64,000 bases of DNA, from assembly GCA_033852165.1 (NCBI GenBank), contig JAWSUZ010000008.1, positions 1 through 64,000 on the forward strand. The letters run 5' to 3'. Position 1 is the first letter of the stretch, and every line of letters starts with the position of its first letter. The DNA is from Agarilytica sp033852165 (GTDB taxonomy: Bacteria > Pseudomonadota > Gammaproteobacteria > Pseudomonadales > Cellvibrionaceae). Made by a program: the position numbers and the translations under genes. Shown here piece after piece: positions 25,077-33,813 of this stretch. The notes under the pieces are model-generated. The model saw only the letters and a list, made by a program, of their open reading frames with translations, was not told the origin of the DNA and did not search any database.

Positions 25077-26459
25077 GTGTTACGCGCTAAATCCCTCGCT
25101 TGGCGAATATTCTTTGCTTCCGTTATCTTGATGCCCATCCTGCTAGGCTTCTGCGCGTTTATACTGGAACGCGCATTTCGAGCGAGTTTACTAACAGCAG
25201 AAAAAGATTCCTTACTGACCCACACATACTCCATGATGGCTGTCGCAGAACCTGACGATGGTTTTTTACTGCTCCCCGAGAACCTCACTGATTCTCGCTT
25301 TAACGATCCAGATTCTGGACTGTACGCTCAGGTCATTGATGATGAATTTGGCCCTATCTGGCAATCCATTTCCCTTGAGATATCCCCACTTAACACTAAG
25401 ATTCCTGACGACAAGGTCGAGATGGGGAATCTCGACCTCCGTACGGCACGGATTAACGGTGAAGATTTCTTTATTTCTCGATTTAATACGGTCTGGGAAA
25501 TTGACGATCAAGACCGGGAATACCAGTTTTGTGTTATCCATTCTCAAAAGCAAACAAACGCTGAAATCAGAAATTACCGCACCACTTTAGCCTTTGGCTT
25601 AATTGGTTTAGCGCTGCTGCTGATTTTGATCCAAGCGGCGATTATTCGATGGGGCTTATTACCCTTACGCAGACTCGCCTTCGATATTAAACAACTTGAA
25701 TCCGGTGATATCGAAAACTTGGACGATAACTACCCCACCGAAATTCTCCCCGTCACTCAAAATATTAATCATTTACTCGACAGCGAATCCCTTCAACGTA
25801 AACGCTACAAAAATACGCTTGGTGATTTGGCTCACAGCCTCAAGACGCCTCTTACGGTCATTCGCAGTATTTTGGAGTCGATTAAACTAGCGCCACAAAA
25901 AGCGACCGATTCTCGTGAAGACTTACATGAAAACTCGCACGCTAGTATCGATGAACAAGTTGAGCGTATGAACAATATCATCATGCATCAACTCAACCGA
26001 GCCACTCGAACCAAAGCATCTTTTCAATCAGCAACTCGGGTTCAGCCGATTGTCGAACGTATTGGCCGAGCACTGTTAAAAGTATACAAGGCAAAAAACA
26101 TTCAATATACGCAGAGTATCGGCGAAGGCTTAGAATACCCTGCAGCTGAAGATGACTTGATGGAAATGTTTGGAAACTTGCTTGAAAACGCTTTTAAGTA
26201 TGGAAGCTCGCAGGTTCACATACAGGCATCTCATATCGATCAGCATTTGATATTAACGATTGAAGACGATGGTTCTGGCATTCCCGAAAATATGCGAACC
26301 GAAATTTTAGAGCGCGGCGCCCGTGCTGACACCAGTACGCCAGGACAGGGGATTGGCTTAGCGGTTACTACGGATATTGTCAGCACTTATGATGGCGGGA
26401 TTCGCGTGGAAACGTCTCATTGGGGCGGCGCTAAATTTGTGGTTACATTGCCGTATTAA
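25077..26459 (+). CDS. PhoQ-like sensor histidine kinase
   Basis: Inner-membrane sensor of 460 residues. Two membrane helices (IFFASVILMPILLGFCAFIL and about residues 170-190) flank an acidic periplasmic domain of about 130 residues rich in Asp/Glu, as in metal-sensing PhoQ. Then HAMP-like linker, H-box GDLAHSLKTPLTVIRS (the SLKTPL form is typical of PhoQ), N-box NLLENAFKYG, and G-boxes DDGSGIP and GQGIGLAV. The start is a GTG. A hairpin overlapping a downstream ribosome site follows its stop. Confidence 0.9.
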   Translation: MLRAKSLAWRIFFASVILMPILLGFCAFILERAFRASLLTAEKDSLLTHTYSMMAVAEPDDGFLLLPENLTDSRFNDPDSGLYAQVIDDEFGPIWQSISLEISPLNTKIPDDKVEMGNLDLRTARINGEDFFISRFNTVWEIDDQDREYQFCVIHSQKQTNAEIRNYRTTLAFGLIGLALLLILIQAAIIRWGLLPLRRLAFDIKQLESGDIENLDDNYPTEILPVTQNINHLLDSESLQRKRYKNTLGDLAHSLKTPLTVIRSILESIKLAPQKATDSREDLHENSHASIDEQVERMNNIIMHQLNRATRTKASFQSATRVQPIVERIGRALLKVYKAKNIQYTQSIGEGLEYPAAEDDLMEMFGNLLENAFKYGSSQVHIQASHIDQHLILTIEDDGSGIPENMRTEILERGARADTSTPGQGIGLAVTTDIVSTYDGGIRVETSHWGGAKFVVTLPY

Positions 26460-26463
26460 AAAC

Positions 26464-26486
26464 CCTCCGTAATATTATTGAGGAGG
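26464..26486 (+). promoter_or_regulatory. Hairpin that can hide the leader ORF ribosome site
   Basis: CCTCC (26464-26468) pairs with GGAGG (26482-26486), with a few A/T pairs possible inside. GGAGG is the ribosome-binding site of the ORF at 26494, seven bases downstream. The structure begins four bases after the kinase stop codon, so ribosomes finishing the kinase could open it. No T-tract follows, so it is a poor terminator. Confidence 0.5.
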
Positions 26487-26493
26487 ATACTCT

Positions 26494-26634
26494 ATGCTAG
26501 TAAACAGAATGTGCCAGACCCTCGACATGAATTCAGCATCAGCCTCACAGGCACGCCGCACCCAAAGCACTCGCTTCAAAACAGTGCGAACAACCCAACC
26601 CCAAAACAGATTAACAACAGATATTTATGCCTAA
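26494..26634 (+). CDS. 46-codon ORF coupled to the VanZ-like gene
   Basis: A small frame with an excellent GGAGG seven bases before its ATG. The product is Ser/Thr/Gln/Arg-rich, hydrophilic, with no recognisable domain. Its stop TAA (26632-26634) overlaps the start of the VanZ-like gene (ATG 26627), a coupling arrangement. It could be a real microprotein or a leader peptide controlling the next gene. It lies within the kinase-VanZ intercistronic stretch. Confidence 0.4.
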   Translation: MLVNRMCQTLDMNSASASQARRTQSTRFKTVRTTQPQNRLTTDIYA

Positions 26635-27052
26635 TAACAATCAACACTTGCCACAACTGACCCAGTTATTACTCAACCCACTCTTTACAAAAATTCGTAT
26701 CAGTCAGTTTTTTATGGCAATCAGTATTTTCTATTTTTTTGCTCTGATGCCTGCAGGCGATACACCAAGTAACTACCCTGACGAGCTGCTTCATTTTATT
26801 GGGAATCTATTGCTAATGGGTTCGGCCTACGTTGCATTTTTTCACAGAACAACGCTGTTAAAAACATTGATCATCTGCATTTTACTTTCGGGGGTTTCTG
26901 AATTTTGCCAAAGCTTCACTGCTAGCCGGGTCACTGACCCGGCAGATTTAGTGGTAAACAGCCTTGGTTTGGCTTTGGGTTATTTAATTTGCAAAGGCTT
27001 TCAGGTCACGCTCAAACTCGATACTGGAACAGATTCCGACTTAGGTAACTGA
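26627..27052 (+). CDS. VanZ-like membrane protein
   Basis: Polytopic protein of 141 residues with about four hydrophobic helices. The VanZ pattern is visible: DELLHFIGNLLLMG after helix 1, GVSEFCQSFTASRVTDPADLVVNSLGLALGYLI near the end (the acidic E…Q…R…D…D…N run). VanZ proteins confer low-level teicoplanin resistance in enterococci, but most bacterial homologues have unknown roles. It has no ribosome site of its own and overlaps the upstream 46-codon ORF. The start region contains AATAACAATCAACA, an A-rich motif like Hfq/Crc targets. Its 3' end overlaps the convergent RND gene by 52 bases. Confidence 0.8.
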   Translation: MPNNNQHLPQLTQLLLNPLFTKIRISQFFMAISIFYFFALMPAGDTPSNYPDELLHFIGNLLLMGSAYVAFFHRTTLLKTLIICILLSGVSEFCQSFTASRVTDPADLVVNSLGLALGYLICKGFQVTLKLDTGTDSDLGN

Positions 27053-29565
27053 AACGGTTTCGTCATTAATATAAGTTTGGGCAAGAGTAATAAAGCGCCC
27101 ATTAAAGCGTAGAACATTGCCAAGCCTGTCAGCAATCCGAAGTAAATCGTAGGAATAAATTCGGACAAGATCATGATGGAAAAACCAAATACGATAATGA
27201 GCGTTGTGTAATACATCGCTTGACCAATTGACGCATGCGAACGATGCATGGCGGCAACATAATCCCCATCGAATTCGAGCTCTTCTTTAAACCGGTGAAT
27301 ATAGTGGATGGTGTCATCGACTCCGATACCAACGGTGATGGCAGCAATTGTGATTGTCATCATGTCCAAAGGTAACCCTGCCAACCCCATCGTTCCCAAT
27401 ATTGATAACGCTGCAAGAATGTTCGGAACGATCGCCACGATCGCGAGGGTGAAGGATCGAAACAAGATGACAAACATAAATAAGATACCCAAAAATACGG
27501 CACCTAGCGTGACGATCTGAGAGGTAAATAAGCTTTGCAGCATGTTGTTATAGAGAACCAATAAGCCTGTCGTTTTGACTTGCTCGGGTGTGTATTCCAA
27601 AACCGTGAATAAGTGCTCACGAATACGTTCAACGAGTTCTTTTCTCTGTAGCCCAGGGTAGGTATCTCGAATACGTAAACTGATGCGTGTGTTATCCGCT
27701 TCAGCAGGCACAAAAGGCGAGATGAGTACGTCCTTTACCTCCGGCGATAAACTGCGCGTTAATATCGCTAATTCGAAATCATTCAGGCCGCCATTCAAAT
27801 CTTTACCTACCTTGTACAAGGTAGCCAAAGACTGAACTTTACCCACTTCGGGCAAGCTCTCTAGGTAATCGTGAATTTTTTCGATTCTTTTTAAACCTGC
27901 AACTGTGAGCCAGTAATTGGTTGCCGCAGGAGCCGTTTCGGCTTGCCCGCTCTCATCAGAAAATGGATCATCGCCATAGGACTCTTCCTCGGCAAAAGGA
28001 TCTTCTTCATCCTCAAACGTTTCGCTATTACTGTCTTCAATTAAGGCTGGACTTGTGATCACAATATCAAGCGATGTGGTGCCGCCCAAGTTGTTATCGA
28101 TTACGGACAAGCCCTGATAAATCTCTGTCGATTCGTGGAAGTAGTCAATAAAGCGATTTTCGACTTCCAATTTAGCGATCCCAATTGCGGCCAGAACGGC
28201 CATCACTCCACTCAAACATAAAACAAGTTTTCCGTGCTTTTCGACAAAAGAGCTAAAAAATAAGGTTAATGGCTTGGATTTCTTTGCTTGTCCTGAATCT
28301 TTAGTTGCAAATTTTTCTGGCGACAGCAACATCAAGCATGCTGGCATAATTAAAAATGCGAGAATCAAGGCCAGCACTAGGCCAATGGTCATCATCCAGC
28401 CGAAGTCGATAACGGGGCTGATATCACTAATCACCAAAGACGCGAACGCTACGATAGTGGTGAGTGCGGTGTAGAGGCAGGGGCGAGCCATAAATTTAAC
28501 GGTCGCAATGACCAACTGCTGTTGGTTCCATTCCGGTTGTTCAGCAGCATATTCACGATAGCGAACGACTAAGTGAATGATGATGGCGAGCGAAATGATG
28601 AGTAACAGTGCCACAAAGTTTGATGAGATGACGGTGAGTCGCCAGTCCAACCAACTCACGTAACCCAGCATCATCAGTACCGCAGTTAAGCAGGTGATCA
28701 TCGGAATGACGACATAACGCAACTTCCGAAATATGAATGCTAGTATCAGCACCATAAACAGGACAACCGCCGTTCCGAAAACGACTAAGTCACTTTGAAT
28801 AAAGGTGATCATGTCGGCGGTGATCATCGTAATGCCACCAACAAATATTTGAGCCCGATCCTTATATTTCGACACAACCGCTCGAACTTGCTGCACACGG
28901 TCATGCCCGCGAGCTTCCGAAATTGTCCGATACGCGAGGAAGTCACGTGAGACTTCTTCGAGGGTTTCACGCTCTTGTTTATCTATACCCTCATGGTCAC
29001 GTTTGTACCTCAGGGCATCGCGCTTTTGAACTAAGTCCATGTAGCCTTCATCTATGGCTATGTTGAGCTGTAAGGCTGTGGTCTGCCCATCAGGCCCCAA
29101 TATCAAATTACGGTATATAGGGCTGTCCAAAAATTCTCGTCTGGCCTCTTCTCGATCGACTCCTGGCGTCAACAATGTTCTCGGAGAAGTGACGATTTCA
29201 CTGACACTTTGCCTGGGGCTATAAAGTAAAGGCACATCGAGAATACTGTTGATCCCCACCACGCCTTCTATTGCCGCCAAATCCGCTTTCAACTCGCCGA
29301 GTAAAACTATCGATTCGTCCGACATCAAATCGATATGGGGGCGAAAGGTGACCACCAGGAAGTCGCCGCTTTTATATTGACGAGACATTTCACGAAAATA
29401 TTGCAGATCGGTATCGTGTTCGAGCGTCAAAGAATCTGCCGAAGCGTCGAGCTTAAAATTCGGCAATCCCATGGCCAAAGCTATAGCGATGAGCCCGACA
29501 AGAAGTAATACAGTTTTTGGAAAGTTCGTGACAAAACGAATGTACTGATCAAAAAGTAATCGCAT
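27001..29565 (-). CDS. RND-superfamily exporter (MMPL/HAE3 type)
   Basis: Inner-membrane transporter of 854 residues built as two repeats, each with one helix, a large periplasmic loop and a five-helix bundle. Seen: LLVGLIAIALAMGLPNFKLDASADS at the start, the first bundle near residues 255-420, an acidic stretch (EDEEDPFAEEESYGDDPFS) in the second loop, and TITIAAITVGIGVDDTIHYIHRFKEEL in the last bundle, the family proton-relay motif. Members export lipids, hopanoids or hydrophobic compounds; the substrate here is unknown. No adaptor or outer-membrane gene is adjacent. Confidence 0.9.
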   Translation of the reverse strand: MRLLFDQYIRFVTNFPKTVLLLVGLIAIALAMGLPNFKLDASADSLTLEHDTDLQYFREMSRQYKSGDFLVVTFRPHIDLMSDESIVLLGELKADLAAIEGVVGINSILDVPLLYSPRQSVSEIVTSPRTLLTPGVDREEARREFLDSPIYRNLILGPDGQTTALQLNIAIDEGYMDLVQKRDALRYKRDHEGIDKQERETLEEVSRDFLAYRTISEARGHDRVQQVRAVVSKYKDRAQIFVGGITMITADMITFIQSDLVVFGTAVVLFMVLILAFIFRKLRYVVIPMITCLTAVLMMLGYVSWLDWRLTVISSNFVALLLIISLAIIIHLVVRYREYAAEQPEWNQQQLVIATVKFMARPCLYTALTTIVAFASLVISDISPVIDFGWMMTIGLVLALILAFLIMPACLMLLSPEKFATKDSGQAKKSKPLTLFFSSFVEKHGKLVLCLSGVMAVLAAIGIAKLEVENRFIDYFHESTEIYQGLSVIDNNLGGTTSLDIVITSPALIEDSNSETFEDEEDPFAEEESYGDDPFSDESGQAETAPAATNYWLTVAGLKRIEKIHDYLESLPEVGKVQSLATLYKVGKDLNGGLNDFELAILTRSLSPEVKDVLISPFVPAEADNTRISLRIRDTYPGLQRKELVERIREHLFTVLEYTPEQVKTTGLLVLYNNMLQSLFTSQIVTLGAVFLGILFMFVILFRSFTLAIVAIVPNILAALSILGTMGLAGLPLDMMTITIAAITVGIGVDDTIHYIHRFKEELEFDGDYVAAMHRSHASIGQAMYYTTLIIVFGFSIMILSEFIPTIYFGLLTGLAMFYALMGALLLLPKLILMTKPFQLPKSESVPVSSLSVT

Positions 29566-29694
29566 AAAAAATATAAGTCCGCTGCTATCTATACCTTTGG
29601 AGGAGTGACAGCCTATCGAGTTTTAGAAAAAAGAAAAGTCTACCAAGAAAATCTTTCCGTAATGCAGACCAAAACACAGTTGAGGTCTTTCACA

Positions 29695-30606
29695 ATGAAA
29701 ATCATCTTACGCTTTAAAGGGCTGTTCGCTATACTGCGACCATTACAACTTGCCTCATTCGACCCTATGCTAAAGATTCAGTTCAAGGACAAAAGATGTG
29801 AGCCCTTTTGGGTGATGGAGAAGGCTTTCTCCATTGGCCAAGCGAGCAAAAACCATCTGTCGATCGATGATCCGTCCATCTCTTTGCAACACGCTAGACT
29901 GTTGAATCAGGGCGAAAACTTTCTGCTGAAAGATTTAGGCAGCGAGCACGGCACCTTCGTCAATGGGCAGCGTATTACCCAAAAACATATTGTTTGTGGC
30001 GACACACTCACGATAGGCTCCGTTGAGTTAGAAGTCATCGACCCCATCGAAGAAATCGATGATGACAATTATTGGTCACTCATCGCGGATTCCAGCTGGC
30101 TGTCTGGGCAAGAGTTTCCCATCATCGGTAAACCCGATGACATGATTACCATTGGTCGCAGCGCTCAATGCGATATCGTATTTCCCGGCACCCATCTTTC
30201 CCGCCTGCACGCTGAAATCATTATTAATTATTCATCCTTAACGATTAAGGATATGGGTTCGGCTAACGGCACCTACATTAACGATAAGAAAATCACCTCC
30301 GAACAAATTTATCCCGGTGACCGTATCCGTTTAGACGTATACAGTTTTCGTGTTTTTGGACCCGGCATCAATCTTCCCAAATCGGCTACGACCTCGATAC
30401 AGGCGATAGCAGTGCCTAGCGAGAAGCATTACCATCACAACACAGCGCCTAAACAGTGGAAAACAAAGCCCACTTCACCGGGTAATCGTGAAGATATAAA
30501 CCTCTATAAGAAACATTATAAGCAGGGAGTTTTCGCGGGTATCGTCGGCATTGGAATTATTGCAGCGGCTGCCTATGTCGTTTTAGCTATTATCGGCAAG
30601 ATCTAA
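29695..30606 (+). CDS. Double FHA-domain protein with C-terminal membrane anchor
   Basis: Phosphothreonine-binding-type protein, about 303 residues. Two forkhead-associated domains: the first around FSIGQASKNHLSIDDPSIS … HARLL … GSEHGTFVNGQRI, the second around ITIGRSAQCDIVFPGTHLSRLHAEII … SANGTYINDKKI. The second has the full GR-S-H-N set; the first has GQ instead of GR and so may bind differently. A linker and a single C-terminal helix (VFAGIVGIGIIAAAAYVVLAI) anchor it. Start choice is uncertain: ATG 29695 has GAGG upstream, GTG 29605 and ATG 29767 are alternatives. No kinase is adjacent. Confidence 0.85.
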   Translation: MKIILRFKGLFAILRPLQLASFDPMLKIQFKDKRCEPFWVMEKAFSIGQASKNHLSIDDPSISLQHARLLNQGENFLLKDLGSEHGTFVNGQRITQKHIVCGDTLTIGSVELEVIDPIEEIDDDNYWSLIADSSWLSGQEFPIIGKPDDMITIGRSAQCDIVFPGTHLSRLHAEIIINYSSLTIKDMGSANGTYINDKKITSEQIYPGDRIRLDVYSFRVFGPGINLPKSATTSIQAIAVPSEKHYHHNTAPKQWKTKPTSPGNREDINLYKKHYKQGVFAGIVGIGIIAAAAYVVLAIIGKI

Positions 30607-30712
30607 GCCGATAAAACCAAGCGTCTGCATAGCTCATCCCTACAAGCCTAGCGCCTGTATATCTAGCCGCTATGACAGTATCAAGCTGTACTCAATCGAT
30701 AAGCCTTCCCAA

Positions 30713-31321
30713 TCATTCCCCCCAGCGCGCGAGCAATTCTTGATCCAACCCTAACTGATCAAGAATTCTGGCAACAACAAAGTTCACCAGATCATCAATC
30801 GTTTGGGGGTTTTGATAAAAACCTGGACTTGCCGGCATGATCACAGCTCCCATTTTCGAGAGTTTTAGCATATTTTCCAGGTGAATTTCTGATAACGGCA
30901 TTTCTCTCGGAACCAGGATCAGCTGCCGCCTTTCTTTCAACGCAACATCTGCTGCTCTTTCAATAAGATTATTACTGGCGCCATGGGCAATGGCCGATAG
31001 CGTGCCACCACTCGCAGGACATATCACTAGGCTTGAAGGAGAACTTGAACCAGATGCTACGGGCGCAAACCAGTCTTCTTTCGAGAACATGACCAACTGC
31101 TCTCGGTTTGTTTTAAACAATGTGACAAACGCATCCCATTGCTCCTCGAACCCTTCTGGCAAATTTAAATCCGTTTCTGTATTAATTACCACCCGCGCGG
31201 CGTTCGACAGCATTAGATATACGCGGCAGTTGCCAGCCAGCAACTGCTCTAGTAAACGCAGTCCGTATTGGGCTCCAGAAGCCCCAGTAAAAGCGAGGCT
31301 GATTGTGCGGTTAAAACTCAT
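30713..31321 (-). CDS. ubiX: Flavin prenyltransferase UbiX
   Basis: Makes prenylated FMN, the cofactor of UbiD decarboxylase in ubiquinone synthesis. Seen: LAFTGASGAQYGLRLLEQLL (phosphate/flavin loop), VICPASGGTLSAIAHGASNNLIERAADVALKERR, LILVPREMPLSEIHLENMLKL and the late VIMPASPGFYQNPQT. It is 202 residues, normal. It lies about 120 bases after mpl on the same strand, an order also seen in pseudomonads. Confidence 0.96.
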   Translation of the reverse strand: MSFNRTISLAFTGASGAQYGLRLLEQLLAGNCRVYLMLSNAARVVINTETDLNLPEGFEEQWDAFVTLFKTNREQLVMFSKEDWFAPVASGSSSPSSLVICPASGGTLSAIAHGASNNLIERAADVALKERRQLILVPREMPLSEIHLENMLKLSKMGAVIMPASPGFYQNPQTIDDLVNFVVARILDQLGLDQELLARWGE

Positions 31322-31439
31322 TTGGGGTACCTGTCCAACTTAATATTTGGGGCGACTTAACAGTTTGGCCTGCTCAACATTTAGGGCTACTTATGTGTAG
31401 AGCTGCGATATTATTTCGATTGCGAACGGAAATTCGCTT

Positions 31440-32861
31440 TCACTCCATTTTTTGCAAAGCTTCGATGATGCGTTGATGAATATTTTGAAAGCCGCCATTA
31501 CTCATAATGACAATATGACAGGGGATCGCCAGATTAATCTGGGATATGGCATCGATGATTTGATCAACGGAGTCATACACTCGCGAGGGTAATATCGATT
31601 CGTCATCAGGCTTATTCTCCTCAGACAGAACATACTCCTCTAACGACCAATCCAATTTCTCGTCTTGATACCACAGTACAGTGTCAGCCTCAGAAACCGC
31701 TGCCATTAAATCGGCCTTGTGACAGCCCTGCTTCATGGTATTCGAACGAGGCTCAATAACAGCAATTATCGACTCCTCGTTAAGAGACTTCCTCAAACCT
31801 GCCAGGGTACTGGCAATTGCTGTTGGATGATGAGCAAAATCATCGTAAATAGACACTTTGCCAATCGTCGCCAGTAGTTCCATTCGTCGCTTCACGCCTT
31901 CAAACTGACTTAGCGCCTCACAGGCAAGGCTCGGTTCAACACCTACGTGTCTTGCCGCAGCAACCGCAGCTAAAGCGTTGCTGACATTGTGCAAGCCCGT
32001 TAACTTCCAATCGATTACTCCGCAAGGCTCCCCTCGTAAGAGGATATCAAAATGGCTATCACTGCCTTCTGACTCTAGAAAGTCATCTTTGCCTTCGCTA
32101 AAACGGCCCTTAAGCTGATAACTCCAATCTCCGTGCTCGTCCATTACTTGCCGATCCGTCCAACAGCCCATTTCTAGCACCTCATTAATGGCCGGAACAT
32201 TGGGGTGAATAACAAGACCGTTATTCGGAACGGTTCGGATTAGATGATGGAATTGCTTTTGTATGGCTGAGAGGTCCGGGAAAATATCCGCGTGGTCGAA
32301 TTCTAAATTGTTAATAACCAAGGTACGTGCGTGGTAATGAACAAACTTAGAACGCTTATCAAAAAAGGCGGTATCGTATTCATCCGCCTCGATAACAAAA
32401 AAATCGCTCTCACCTAAACGTGCAGAAGTACTAAAATTTTGCGGTACACCACCAATCAGATATCCCGGTGACATGCCCGCAAATTCGAGAATCCAAGCCA
32501 GCATGGTGGAAGTTGTGGTCTTACCGTGGGTACCAGAAACAGCCAATACCCACTTGTTACGCAGAATGTTCTCAGACAGCCATTGCGGGCCTGAGGTATA
32601 GGGAATCCCCCGATCCAGTATCGCTTCCATGACAGGGTTGCCCCGACTGACTACGTTACCCACAACCACTATATCGGGGTTTAAATCGAGTTGAGAAGGC
32701 TCGAAACCTTCAATCAGTTCAATTCCAGAGGATTCTAGCTGTGTGCTCATCGGCGGGTAAACATTGAGATCTGAACCCGTCACTCGGTGCCCAGAGGCTT
32801 TCGCCAGCTGAGCCAACGAACCCATAAACGTACCGCAAATGCCTAGAATGTGGATGTGCAT
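31440..32861 (-). CDS. mpl: Murein tripeptide ligase Mpl
   Basis: Attaches recycled L-Ala-gamma-D-Glu-meso-DAP tripeptide to UDP-MurNAc in cell-wall recycling. A Mur-ligase fold of 473 residues: N-terminal HIHILGICGTFMGSLAQLA, ATP loop VLAVSGTHGKTTTSTML, and the central IEADEYDTAFFDKRSKFVHY typical of Mpl, then IYDDFAHHPTAI near the C-terminal domain. It sits between msrA and ubiX on the minus strand and fits the cell-wall theme of the window. Confidence 0.96.
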   Translation of the reverse strand: MHIHILGICGTFMGSLAQLAKASGHRVTGSDLNVYPPMSTQLESSGIELIEGFEPSQLDLNPDIVVVGNVVSRGNPVMEAILDRGIPYTSGPQWLSENILRNKWVLAVSGTHGKTTTSTMLAWILEFAGMSPGYLIGGVPQNFSTSARLGESDFFVIEADEYDTAFFDKRSKFVHYHARTLVINNLEFDHADIFPDLSAIQKQFHHLIRTVPNNGLVIHPNVPAINEVLEMGCWTDRQVMDEHGDWSYQLKGRFSEGKDDFLESEGSDSHFDILLRGEPCGVIDWKLTGLHNVSNALAAVAAARHVGVEPSLACEALSQFEGVKRRMELLATIGKVSIYDDFAHHPTAIASTLAGLRKSLNEESIIAVIEPRSNTMKQGCHKADLMAAVSEADTVLWYQDEKLDWSLEEYVLSEENKPDDESILPSRVYDSVDQIIDAISQINLAIPCHIVIMSNGGFQNIHQRIIEALQKME

Positions 32862-32954
32862 ATAAAAGAGAGCCTACTTTCTCAAAAATTCTTGCGGCAA
32901 GCTTAACCCTATTCCCTTCCCTCATCCATTCCGCAGAAATATTGAAATGCGCTA

Positions 32955-33554
32955 TTACGCACCCCACAGCTCTTCAAGGCGATCATCACGTCCACAGCGT
33001 GAACGGTAAAAGCGATAACGAATAGGGTTACGCTGATAGTAATTTTGATGATAGCCCTCTGCAGGGTAAAAGGCCGATGAAGCCGCTATCTTGGTCGCTA
33101 CATTTCGATCAAATCCCTCAGCAACCTTTTTCAAACTGGCTTCTGCGAGCGTGCGCTCGGACTCGCTAGCGTAATAGATATAACTTAGGTACTGTGGGCC
33201 CTTGTCGCAAAATTGGCCCCGAGAGTCAAAGGGGTCCACATTTTCCCAAAACACGTCAAGCAGTTGCTGATAGGTAACCTTTTCTGGGTCATACGTGACC
33301 TGTATCGCTTCCACATGACGAGTCAAACCGGCAGATATTTTTTTGTAATGGGCATTCTCCGCTCGCCCACCAATATATCCAGAAGTGGTGGCCGTAACCC
33401 CCTCTAATTTGTCATAGGGCGGTTCCATACACCAAAAACAACCTCCAGCAAATATCGCATTTGAAAGCCCTGAAGCGGGTTTTTGTTCTGCAACCGATGC
33501 CAGAGGGAAGGTCATTACGACAACCAGATATAGGCATATTCGTTTAATTTGCAT
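32955..33554 (-). CDS. msrA: Exported peptide-methionine (S)-S-oxide reductase
   Basis: Repairs oxidised methionine. The catalytic motif GGCFWCMEPPYDKLEGV carries the nucleophilic Cys; ISAGLTRHVEAIQVTYDP and the later FCDKGPQYLSYIY are family blocks. It is 199 residues. An N-terminal signal (ICLYLVVVMTFPLASVA) indicates a periplasmic form. The resolving Cys is likely near the C-terminus (SRCGRDDRLEELWG). It lies about 90 bases upstream of mpl on the same strand. Confidence 0.95.
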   Translation of the reverse strand: MQIKRICLYLVVVMTFPLASVAEQKPASGLSNAIFAGGCFWCMEPPYDKLEGVTATTSGYIGGRAENAHYKKISAGLTRHVEAIQVTYDPEKVTYQQLLDVFWENVDPFDSRGQFCDKGPQYLSYIYYASESERTLAEASLKKVAEGFDRNVATKIAASSAFYPAEGYHQNYYQRNPIRYRFYRSRCGRDDRLEELWGA

Positions 33555-33813
33555 TTTAAGACATCCTTAATGTGATCCAGGTTTGAAGTCTAGCTTCTAT
33601 CGTGCATATACACGTAGAAGACAATGTGTGAAACACTTACAATATAATTCAGAACACGCACACAGATAATCACGAAACTGGCACGAGTTATCACGTACAA
33701 CCCATTGAATCGATATTCATGGGATCACAGTTGAAAAATAACCTCTATAATTAGAGCTGCTTTCGACTAAAAACCGATTTCACTAGACTAAAAACCTATA
33801 TCAAAATTACGGA

